From Eptesicus fuscus (lineage: Eukaryota; Chordata; Mammalia; Chiroptera; Vespertilionidae), in NCBI RefSeq assembly GCF_027574615.1, contig NC_072487.1, positions 75,172,290 to 75,236,289 of the forward strand: a DNA stretch of 64,000 bases, in the 5' to 3' direction. The stretch's first letter is position 1; every line of letters begins with the position of its first letter. The notes below the pieces were generated by a model. The model did not search any database, had not been told where the DNA came from, and saw only the letters and a list, made by a program, of their open reading frames with translations. A program made the position numbers and the translations under genes. This document shows, piece after piece, positions 45,901 to 57,900 of the stretch.

Positions 45901-48900
45901 TTGGAAGGACCAGGTAGCACTTGACTGTGAGAGCAGGTGGTTTGATGGATGGGGATGGCTACGTGTAAAGCATCCATCCCTGCTGATGGAACACGCTTCC
46001 AAAGTGGTTGTGTTGGTATTAATTTAAAGTGAGCCTGCTGCGGAAAGAACCTTTAAACTCTGATTTTTAAATGGTTGTGCCATTAAAGCCCTTTTGCAGC
46101 TCCTTGATTTTCCAACCACGCCTCCTATGTCAGAGAAGCCACAAAGGAAATGTTTTGTGTGTTCCTGGGCTGATTGGAATAATGTCCCGACTCCAGGCTG
46201 TCGGTGTCGGGTGGGGGTTGGGAGCACTGCTCTCGAAGGGAAGGGCGGAGCTGCCTCTGGGTCCATGAGATCACCACTCAGCTGAGAGAGATGTTCTTTC
46301 TTTTCTTTTTTTTTAACTTTATATTTGTCTCCAAGTGGTGGTTTGTGTTTTTTTAAAGGATCTTACCCCTTTTTTTTCCTATTTTTAAAAAAAAATATAT
46401 ATTTTTATTTATTTCAGAGAGGAAGAGAGAGGGATAGAGAGAAACATCAATGATGAGAGAGAATCATTGGTCGGCTGCCTCCTGCACGCCCCCTACTGGG
46501 AATCGAGCCTGCAATCCAGGCATGTGCCCTTGGCTGGAATCAAACCTGGGACCCTTCAGTCCACAGGCCGACTCTCTATCCACTGAGCCAAACTGGCTAG
46601 GGTTGATAGTGATGTTCTTTAAGGCAGATTATTCATTTGTTGTTAAATCTAAGTTGCTGATCTGTTTTCTGATTATAAAAGTAAGGTGGATTCGGTTTAG
46701 GAAATGTGGAAAACAGGTAGTAGGTACCAATCTTATTTCACACTTGCTATTCAATTAATGTCAGGTCATTACTTAAAAGTGAATTAAACCCGATTAAAGC
46801 TTCACACCTGTGTTGGGCAAAATCCTGGGGTTCTTAGAGCACAGCATTCGGGAGTATTCTGGTTTGGCCGAAATAGCTTCTGTTGAGATTCCTGCCGTCT
46901 GGCCCGTGTAACGCTCTTGCTCAGCGCAGCCACTGTGTGAGGGTTCTGCCTAGACTGGGAGCCCGAGCAGTGCTCAGAGCCCCTCTCCCAAGGCCTACCC
47001 CACAGTCTTCTGCTCAGATCATGCTGCATAGCCTTCCTCCAGCCATGGAGCTCCCAGAGCCCTCATGCCTTCTGGGAAGGGGTAAAGGAAAATTGCAAAA
47101 AATAAAACACAAACTAGAATTTAAGTAAAGCACCTTACAAACAGAAAAATCCAAAGCTGAAAATAAGAACCCACCTTCTGGGTATAATTATAGTTTGGAG
47201 CTATTCTTGTGTTGTTTTTTGTTTTTGTTTTTGTTTTTGTTTTTTTCTTCTTCAGTGCATGTAAGTTGCTTTTATTCTTGTAACTTAAAGAATAGGTCTT
47301 TCTCTTAGTTTATTATATAGAGATAAGACATTTAATTTGTCATCTTTATAGTACACTTCAATATTTGAATTTGTTTTTTGACTGGCTGTTCAGCTGAAAA
47401 TGTTTGAGAATCCCAAGGGCAATGTTTTTTGGTTGATAAATGTAATCTGTGCTTTTTTTCTTGGCTTCATCCTTCCCCCCTTCATTCTTCCTCGCCTCCA
47501 TCATCTGGCCCCTCTGTCTCTCTCCACCTTGCTTTTAGAAGGCCTGGGGATAGCTGTCTCTGTGGTGGTTTACTCCGTGAGAGGGTGGTCATTGGCTGAA
47601 GACTTACTAAGCTCTGGCGGGGTAGGTAGCACAGCAGGTGAAGCCCAGGATGGGTCTTACTTGTCCCCCAGCAGCTGTAGTAAAGAGAAAGGAAAGCTTT
47701 TGTCCTCACCTGGGGCACATGAGGCAGTTCCTCGTTTGTTCCACCAGGTGACAGCAGAGAGCGAATATGAAAACAGGAAGTCCGGCAAGCACACCAGGAC
47801 TCATTCACCATCTCAGGATGACATACTGTTAAGAAAGCACCCATTCCTCATCAGTAAATACCGCGAGCCCTTTGAAAGGGACAGAGTCGATTAGAATAGG
47901 GATGTCTTCTTGATTCATGTTCTTTCACTGAGTTGATTGAGGCCACGGGATGCATTTAAGCTAATCTGCAAGTGCATACTTCAGTCTGTACTTTGAAAAA
48001 TGCTTACGCTGTGACACTTCCAGAGTCAGGGCGGCCTGTTCCCAAGGCTGAGGTCTGCCCTGCAGAGAACTCGCAGGAACAGCACACATCCATCCCCACC
48101 CCGACCCCAGTGCTGGGAGCCAGCCTGAGTGTGACTGCCGAGTGGCGGCACCTTGCACGTCCGTCCACTCCAGGACAGAAGCGGGCCGGTGCATGAAAGC
48201 TGGAGTGAGCCCGTGGCTGACTAACCGACGGTTCCGGGATACTGTGGTCAACCCTCTGTGCCCCTCAGCTCACCCCACCCGAGGTCTAGCCCATCCTAGA
48301 GGCCACTGGCAAAGTGCAGACCGTGGGCAGGAATGTCTTCTCCTGGATTTGGAAGCAGTTGCTGCGTGGAACCTGTTGTTAGGCTCATTATTCCACTGAC
48401 TCATTGTGTGACCTTGACACTGACCTGGGCTTAAGACTCAGAGTAAGTGCAGTCCAGGCTGACTAACTGCAAGCAGGGGAGGCGCTATGTATAGTCGTTC
48501 CTGGGCTGGGGCTGCACTCAGCGGGCAGGGGGTGTTTGTTTGGGTTCTGTTTACTTCTTTGTGTCTGGATTCCTTTTGACTGAACCCGAGGGGAACATTA
48601 AGGATGAAGCTGCCCACTGTCCTTAAGCTGTATCTTTTTTTAAAAAAATAAGTATTTTTATTGATTTCAAAGAGAAAGGGAGAGAGAGAGATAGAAACAT
48701 CAATGAGGAGAGAGAATCATTGATTGGCTGCCTCCTGCACACCCCCTACTGGGGGGGATCTAGCCTACAACCCCGACATGTGCCCTTGGCTGGAATTGAA
48801 CCTGGGACCCTTTAGTCCGCAGGCCGACGCTCTATCCACTGAGCCAAACTGGCTAGGGCTTAAGCTATATCTTTGTCTCTTGTCACAGACCCGCCTCTGT

Positions 48901-51900
48901 CAGGTCCTGTCGTTTTGAGTCAGTGCTGGTTGTGTCCTCTGGGAGGAAGTGTAATTGAGTCTCGCACGGCACGCCTAGCTGTGGGCCCGCTGTTTGCCTG
49001 CCAGGCTCTCCTGGCGGGTACTGCCCTTGCGCCTGCATCCCTGTCTGCTCCTCTCCAGTGTCGCTACCTTAGAGGACTGGCTTGGGAGTGTACACCGTAC
49101 ATTTATTCACTATTTCTGCTCCTGATCACTTGTTTTTTCTTGTTTCTGAGGAAAATTTAGAGGACGTATTCCGAGAAATTTTAGCTTTTATATATGAGCT
49201 TCCAAAGCATGTAAGCCGATAGCGATTGGCTGGTTGGGTTTATGGAGGCTTTGTTCTGAGCTGCTGTAGCCGTAAGTATTTGTCAGGGCAGCAGTTCGCA
49301 AGAGGGTCCTTGGGGTCAAAGCTGTTTTTCTAATAAGATGCTCAGCCTTTTTCGCTGTTGGCATTTGCACTGATGGTGCAGAATGGGTCAACCAGCTGGC
49401 ACTGAGGGGGTCCAAGGCAGCGGCACCGAAGTCTGAGGGGCCAGAGCATTCTTCGTTGCCACCTACCTTCAGGGGTGGGAAAGGCTCGTTTCAAGAGCGG
49501 CCTTGATGAATTGTGGAAGCTGCGCGAGTACGTCTTCTCACGTCCTGTGCGATGGGGCGGGACGTGTGCAGGAAGCACTTGTGCTGGGTGCCGCGGCGTG
49601 ACGGCTGTCTGAGGAAGCCTGGGCGGGTGTCTGAGTGGCAGGCTGAACTGGCCACTCCTTTTGGGACACCACTGGTATCTGAAAGAATTATGACAGTCAT
49701 ATTGTGGTTACTCAGGCTGCGTTTTGGCAGACCTTTCTTTTCCGTCAGACGGGTAATGTGCCCAACAAGGTTTGAGGGAGGCACATCGCACATGGGGATG
49801 TGAACACCCAGCCGTCGCCCTTATGAACCACAAAGGATCCGACATTTTCTTGAAAATGATCAAAGTAAGCATGTCACTTCAGGAAAACAATTTGTTGCCA
49901 GTGACCTAATTCTCTCTTGAAAGCACAGTTTTTAATTTAGGAAAACTTGGGTCCACGACTGCAGGCTCAGCAGCTTCTGGTTCTTAAAAGACTTCTGATG
50001 GGAGCAGGGCTGATAGTAACAAAAGTGACTGTAAGGAAAGCATTTATGTTCAAAGTTTCCGTGTTTCCAAGATGTGTAGAGCACAGTGGAGCAGTGTTCT
50101 TCACCTGATGAGCTCATGTCACACAACAGCCACGTCAATAACAAAGGTCCCTTCAGAGTGCAGCAGGGACCAGTGGGGTCAGCAGTGTGACAGCATGCAA
50201 GTTCATGGCTGCAGTCTCAGAGTCCCCTCTATCTTCCAGCAGCTGCCATTTGTCAAATTTTAGTGTAAAGACTGCTCACAGCTACCTGACAGGGCCCGCA
50301 TCTCTCCTAAGGCCATACTTTTTCCGTCTCCTTCAACCAGACACTCCTTCCCAGCACACTGGGAGTCCACTGTGTTCACTCAGCCAGACAGGAGAGACAG
50401 TGACAAAAGTGGGAAACAGTCCCACACTTCTCAGGAAAATTTCCATTATTTTTTTAGAAAGATATTATTTATTAATTTTGTCACTTTTAAATGAATTATT
50501 AAATACTAGAGGCCCAGTGCATGGATTCGTGCACTGGTGGGGTTCCTTGGCCTGGCCTGCGGGGGTCCAGCTGAAACTGGCTCTCCAACATCCCCCTAGG
50601 GGTCCCGGATTGCGAGAGGGTGCAGGCCAGGCCTAGGGACCCCACTGCACCAGGCCTCTAGTATGCATATAAGATCTTTGGTTAATCTCTTCCCATCCTT
50701 CCCCCTCCCCTCCTCCCTCTGAGATTCATCAGTTTGTTCCATGTTTCCATGCCTGTGGTTTCTGCTGCATTGAGCATCTGCCCCCTGATGGTCTGTGCGC
50801 ATCATAGCTACTGGTCAGCTGGTCGCTTAGGCTTTTATATATGTAGATTTTTAAAATTTGTTGTAGTTTCTAATGTGGTAAATATTGATAGATTTTACCC
50901 ACATGAACAAAAGTTCTTGGGGGTTCTCAATACTTTTTAAAAGTGTGAAGGGGTCCTGAGACCAAAAGTTTGAGAACCATGTATTAGGGATGAAGCTTGA
51001 GTCTCTCGTTGCATTGTCATGATGACCATGAATGGGCCTGAAAGGCTGCCTTATTCTTTTCTCCTGTGTTGTTGAGCTCATTTCAAGCTTCCTTGGTCAG
51101 GTTCTTGTGACTGTTTAAGAAATCCATTTGTTCTGTGCAGCAAATACCAAAAAAGTGTGTGTGTTTTTTGTGTTTATATATATATATCTATATATATTTT
51201 TATTGATTTCAGAGTGGAAGGGAGAAGGAGAAAGAGATAGAAACATCAATGATGAGAATCATTGATCGGCCACCTCCTGCATGCCCCCCACTGGGGATCG
51301 AGCCTGCAACCCAGGCATGTACCCCTGACCGGAATCGAACCCGGGACCCTTCAGTCCATAGGCCGATGTTCTATTCACTAAGCCAAACTGGCTAGGGCCA
51401 AAAAAATGTTTTATTTTGGGTGTTTGTATGGAAACAAACCTAATGAAAAGCCCACTGGCGAGAAAGGAGAAGGCCCCACCCGTTTCTGTGAATAGTTCTG
51501 TTGGAACTCAGCTGTGCCCATCTGTATGTGTTGTCTTTTGCGACTGCGCCAGAGTCGATGAGTTATGGCAGAGACTGTTGGCCCACAGGCCTAGAACACT
51601 TGCTCTCCAGGCCTTCACAGAGAGCCGGCCCACACCGGGCTGCCACAGGCAGTGGAGTGATGTTGCCTGCGGCTTCCCAGGGAGCACTTTGAAAGCTGTG
51701 AAGCTCACACGGATGTAAGAAGTTACCATGTTTAGCCCGGCCAGTGTGGCTCAGTGGCTGAGCGTCTACCTATTGAACCAGGGGGTCATGATTCGATTCC
51801 CAGTCAGGACACATGCCTGGGTTGCCGGCTCAATCCCCAGTGTGGGGTGTGCAGGAGGCAGCCTATCAGTGTTTCTCTCTCATTGATGTTTCTGTCTCTC

Positions 51901-54900
51901 CCTCTTCTTCCTCTCTGAAATCAATTTTTAGGAAGTATTTAAATGTATATTGGAAATGTATTTTGAACCACTTTTCATGTGACAACATTTTGAAAATGAA
52001 GAAATTTTATCCTCTCTCACAGCCTTTTTCATATTTGCTCTGGATCCCGTGTTTGTGAGATGGATTAGTGGGGTATCCTCTGAGTGGAGGCCAGACGGCA
52101 CCCCGTAGGCTAGTCACTCTCCAGAGTGCCGCTGCCTTAGAGGACTGGCTTGGACCAGTGTGATCCCAGGTCAGCTTGCTAAGCTGTGCTGGACCCTGAC
52201 GTGGGAAGCCACCTGTCCCCTTGTGCAGTGTGCTCGAGCCCCAGCCTCAGCAGACTGGGGAAGCGCGGAGGGTGGGGGTGAGTCACAGCGACTGATGCCA
52301 TTCGTGGGCCATCATCATTTCTTTTATTTTTGTGTTTGATTGAAAAGTCCCTCTGCAGTGCAGCAGGGAGAAAGCAGGAGAAAAGGATGATGGGAGATAG
52401 GGATGTTTTTAAGCCTCGAGGCTTTCCTCACACCAGGGAAAGATTGTTTTGGAAATTTTTTACCCTTTAAGTGGCAGCTGTGGGCCTTTTGCTCAGTGTC
52501 CCATAAATAAGTTAGGATTAACTCCTCGAGCTGGCTGGCTGGCAGTCCCTGGGCATTGCCTGGCTTTCTGAGCCGTGGTTGCGTCTGAGCAGCCAGTGGA
52601 TGACAGCTGTGGGTGCCTTCTCAGCGCAGAGTGTAGGAGTGAGGACCGGCCTCTCCACTTATAAGCTGTGTGACCTTGGTAACTGACTAACCCCAGGCCT
52701 CTGCCTGTCACCGGTGAGGCCGCGGTAATGATGCCCTCCCTCTTAGAGGCTGCCGTGCGGGTTAGTGGGATGAATCCCAGACAGTGACCAGCCCGGGGCC
52801 TGGCACACAGTTAGCACCGCGTGGTGGTGAGGACCAGCGCCACTGTCCTTTGACTGTCACGGTCCCCACACCATCCAGGGAAGTGTGCTGGGAGGTGGGG
52901 GTGGCGGTCTGTCTGCTGGCCAGCCTGCTGAGCTGCTCTTTGGCTTAGGGAGGAAAGGCGCAGTCTAGGGAAGGGGAGGCGCCCCCCCAGATGGCGGATA
53001 TTTGCTCCTTTGCTGCTGGGTCAGCGCGAGTACTGACTTGTTAGCATTCAGAAGGGCGGGGCACTTTCTGCCTCAGTGGGCATTTGTTCTGTTCTCGTCA
53101 TTAAAAAGCACGTGCCAAAAAACCCAAATTTTATTTTTAATCTTCATGTTGAAAGTATTACATATGTCCCCTTTTATCCCATCTGGTCATTTTTTTGAGC
53201 GTGATGGGAGGAAGAGGGATCCCCCAGCAGGTCAGCCTGCAGGAGCTCCTGAAGCAGGTGTGCATGCTCTGCCTCCCTGCCCCATCTCTCCTCCCTATTC
53301 CCCGGAGGTTTCCAGTGAAGTTGGTGATTCTGTGCTTGTGAGGTTAAGAAGCACTGCCATAGCCCTAGCCGGTTTGGCTCAGTGAGAGAGCGTCGGCCTG
53401 CGGACTGAAGGGTCCCGGGCTCGATTCCAGTCAAGGGTACGTGCCCAGGTTGTGGGCTCGGTCCCCAGTGTGGGACGTGCAGGAGGCATCCGATCAGTGA
53501 TTCTCTTTCATCATTGATGTTTCTATCTCTCCCTCTCTATTCCTCTCTGAAATCAATAAAAATATATTAAAAAAAAAAAAAAAGCAGCCGCAGCAGCACT
53601 GCCCTAAAGAAATTCTCCAAATGAGGAGACGCTGCTGAGAAGGAGTGCCAGCCGGACTTGGCACCCTGCGTGATGATGGTGCAGGGCCTGGAATGTAGGT
53701 CTCCTGGCTCCTGTCCGAGGCATTTTTCTTCTCACCATGCTCATTCTTTTACCATATTTGCTGTTCCTCGTGGTGGGTCAGAAATAGCCAGCCCAGACTT
53801 GGTGAGCCTTTTACTCCCCGGGCCCAGCCCGCTGTGGTCCAGCGAACAGCAAGCTGTCAGCATCCTTAACTCCAGGGAAAGCTTTTTTGGAAGAAGCTGG
53901 GGAGGTTTGGGCTTCCAGGCTGCGGCCTGCTGTGTCCGTGCTCGTTGGTTCAGCTGGTGAAGTGTCCCGTCCTGGAGCAGGCGACCCGGGCACAGCGGGC
54001 TGACTCATTTCGCATGCACAGCAGCACTGCATCCGCCCGGGGAGCCCTGGGCCCTCTGGCAGTCCCAGGTCACCATTATTCCAGTTTGGATTTGTGCCTG
54101 AGGTGGCAGCCACTGGAACACAGCAGATGCCACATTGGGTATTTGATTCACCAGGTGTGACCCTAATGTAATCCTGGCACTGTGACACCAGCCACTCCTC
54201 AGGTGCTCCCTGTGCTGCCCCAGCAACCCCAGTGGTAGGCACTGGTGTTCTTGTTTCACAGATGAAGAAACAGACTCAGAGAGGTTAGGAGACCTGCCTG
54301 AGGTGACACAGCCAGGAAGCAGCAGGTCCTGCACTGTTAGCCACTCCTGTCCCTCCCTCCGCTGCCTCAGCTGTGCCTACAGCACCCATGTGGGCCCGGG
54401 AGCCTGGTCCCAAGGCCAGCAGTCTTGTAGACAGAAGTCTTGCACGTGACTGTCACGCTGGTGGGTTTGGGAGCTCTGCTTATTGTGGCTGCAGTTCTGA
54501 AAGACAACACTGGTTGTTCCCAAGGCCCATCTGTCAGTCCCAGCACGTGTCCTGGATGGCGTGACATCCGTGCCCGTGCTGATGACTCCTCTGGGTGCAG
54601 AGTGGTTCATGCCAGCCTCACAGTCAGCCTGCAGGTGGCGTGGTGATGCATGTGACACCAGGGAGATGTTAGGACGGCGCCTTCCACTCCCTCCCTCCCT
54701 GCACACGTTGTCGGAACCCCTCTGCTTTCTCTCAACCAGCCCTCCCTCCCCACCCTTGCTTTCCTTCCCTGTGACAGGGAGTGGACCATCAGGCTTCACC
54801 TGAAGAATTCTCTCTGGTCCTCGGCCTCATTGCCTTGTCCTGTCCTTCCATCTCCCCCAGCCAACCAGCAGGCGGGATCAGCCTGGCTCACTGCCCGCCC

Positions 54901-57900
54901 ACTGCTGTGCACTGAGAAATCCCTCATCACCTTGTAGAGGGACCTCCACAAATCCAAGGGTTCTGACCTCAATTGGGTTCCTTTTTGGTTCTCTCCATCC
55001 TTTCTCCAGAGAGATTGGTCTAAAATGTAGGTGTGATCAAGGCACTGCCCTGCTTCAGACCCTTCAGAGGCTCTGGGGGGCCCTTGGCCAACAAGGGGGC
55101 CAGCTGATGCGGCTCCGGCCTCCTCAGCCCAGCCCTGCTTCTTGGTCTCCCAGCTTCTCCACCGTCGGACGCGCTGAGCTGCCCTCGTCCCCGTGGGTGA
55201 TGCTGGCTCTTCCTGAGCATCCCCTCCACTTGGTCTCACCACTCTCGTTCCCCACTGAGCCCTGCTCAGGCCTCTGCTTAGCACCGCCTCCTCTGGGATC
55301 CCCTCTTTCACCCTGTGCCCTGGTCTGGGCGCGTTCCCCACGTGTGGCTAGGCTATGGCAGCCAAGCTTATTCCTCTCACAGCACCTTGAAATCTGGGAG
55401 TAAAAGCGTGATATCTCTCTCTCCCCCCCCCCCCCCCCCGTTTCATTGACCATTGCCGGTGGGGGGGGGGGGCAGGAGACGCACACAGAAACAAAAGGAA
55501 CACTCGATCCTACAAATGGGTGAAGCTTTAAACCTGCGGGAGTTTAGTTTTTCCACACTTCTCTGTGTAATACCTTGCCCTCTGCGACTCCTCTCCCATC
55601 CCCAGACAAGGACGAGCACCTGTTCATGGCACACGCCCCGGTACGCTGTGCACTTAGTATTAAGTGAGTGCACCTTCCCTGAGGCAGGGCAGCCACCCCT
55701 GGGCCAAAGCCCACGCCGCCATGGTCACTGTTGCATCCCGGGCCTGGCCTGAGTCAGAGCGAATGAAAAACGGCTGAGAACCAGAGAGATTTAATTTAAA
55801 AAATCACAAGGCTACCAGAGAAAGCACAAGTCAAGAGCCTGTGCTGAACTGCGTGCTTTCCTTGAGCTTCTGCAAATGCTGCTGCGCGCATGCGTCCTTT
55901 GCAGGCTGGAGGTGGGTGTAATAGCCTCTCCAGTTGGGGACTTGGAGTTTCCCGGAAAGCGTTTCTGATCTTTTCATCGGTGCATTAGGTTTCTCAGAAG
56001 AGATTCATGCAGATACTGGTCGCTGATAATCACCTTGAAGATTATTTTGGATTCAGGGAATTTCTTTTGGAAGCCTAAGCTTGATTGTCACCCACTAATC
56101 ATGAGGCCGAGGGGGGGAGGAAGAGGAAATTCAAACCTCCACTATCCACAGGCCCATTCTTAATGGAACCAGTAATTGAATGCTATTAAGCAAAATTAAT
56201 TTGCCTCTTGTAGGAAGGTTTATGATGAATGAAAGGATTGCTCGTTGGGGCGGGAGCCAGGCTACCCTCTGTGTCATCAATATTTCATGGCCATAGGCAG
56301 TGGCAGGAAGTTAGCTATCCTGGCCGCCTGACCTTGAGCATCATGAAGATAGGACACAGCCAGGGAGGTTGTATTTAAAGGGCTTGTTACAAGGCACTTA
56401 CTGGAAATTTAAGTGAAATTTAAATTTGCAAGATGCACTCCTGTTAATTGAATTTACACCCTGACCTAGTGGGAGGCTCCCCCAGATTGCTCAGGGACCC
56501 CGCTGAGACTGGTCCTAGTGGGGGAGCTCTGTGAGCCACATTGGCAGAGCGGAAATGTTTAATGATTTGTAGTGACTGCTGTTTCTGTGGGTCAGTGTAC
56601 TCCTGGCATAGCCGGGGTGAAGCTGCTGAATCCGGGACTGGGGGAATGTGCGGGTTTGCCCGTGCACTGGAGCTGCACCCGCCTGCTGTCCCCGCAGTCC
56701 CTGACTCCTAGTGACTGGGGGAGAGCCGGCCCAGCGGATGCATTTCCAGAAACGGATGTGCCCCGGGCATTGCTCCTGTGTTAGACTCGGCCCCTCGACT
56801 GAGAGGGTGTTGAGTGCCACGCGCACCCTCCAAATGAGAAAGGTTAACGAGCCTCTGTTTTGTTCTTTCTTCTCCCTAGCTGCTATTAACTTAGCAAAGC
56901 TGAAGCTTTTCAGACATTATTACGTCTTGGTGAGTAAAATACCCTAAATCTGTACACAGTGAGTGGAGCAAATGGGCTCCCACAGGGGGTGGGTGCATGA
57001 GGTGGGTGCTGCCTGGGGTGATGGCTTCACTCCACCAACCAGGTTGTGTCCTTGGATATGGGAATTACGTGTCTGCTTGCTCTTTTTCAAGTTTAGTTTT
57101 AAATTTGGCTTTACATACCCAGGAAAGCAATCCCTGCTTGATGCGTTTACAGTGCAGGATTATAGAGACAGCGCTGCCCTCTCTGACCCCAAGCCGCCTC
57201 CTCCCCTCGGTGATCACTGTTGGCAGCTGAGTGCCTATTTCTCTAGGTCAGTGGTCGGCAAACTGCGACTCGCGAGTTTGACTAAAGAGTTTGCCGACCA
57301 CTGGGATAGGGGCTTAATCACAAGGAACAACAACAGCCTGTAATTATTGGAATCGAGAGTCTAGGTCAGTGGTGGGCAAACTCATTAGTCAACAGAGCGG
57401 CAAACCACAGCTTGTGGCTCGCGAGCCGCAGTTTGCCGACCACTGCCTAGGTTCTCTCCTAGGATTAGATGCTCCTTTGATGGGACTCTTTTTATTCATT
57501 TACAAAAATGGGGTGACACCTAAACATAGAACTGAGATCAACATGAAGGGCTCAGACAAGCATTAGCACCAAAGGCGAGCCTTACTCTAAATCATTAGAA
57601 ACAGAATTTCTTGGAATGTTTAAGGTATGGGTCTTCTGGAGTTTGCTTCCTGACTCCTAACAGGAAGTTTCTGAGTCGTCTTCCCTGTGGACGTGTTTTT
57701 CCTGGTCCCAGCGACCAGCCACACTCGAGTGGCCCGCAGGTCGCACTCTCAGCAGCCCCTCGCTTGCTAGAGGACTGAGTATTGTTGGCACTTGTGCTGT
57801 GTGCACCTCGGACGTCCCGGCATCTGCTGCAGAGACTGCAAGTCAGCACCTCCTGTGGCTTTGTTTTGCTGTTGCTACTGGAAAACGCCTCCAACCTGGG

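Larger units (their letters stand above)
45587..56879 (+). other. GPR107: GPR107 intron 14 (GC-AG)
   Basis: The longest intron here (11.3 kb). It holds SINEs (46387, 48638, 51186, 51736, 53359), a hAT transposase fossil (49320-50981) with a composite HeliBat inside it, MIR (52640, 54225) and L2 (54980) fragments, and C-rich and G-rich runs near 55420-55475. A 164-codon open frame at 47400-47894 is not supported as a gene. Nothing is recognised in 55760-56870. Confidence 0.8.

Noticed and set aside
47400..47894. 164-codon open frame in GPR107 intron 14 with a hydrophobic N-terminus
   Set aside because: No recognisable protein. Splicing from exon 14 into the AG just upstream would reach a stop within four codons. 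Probably chance, though a cross-species check of codon bias would settle it.
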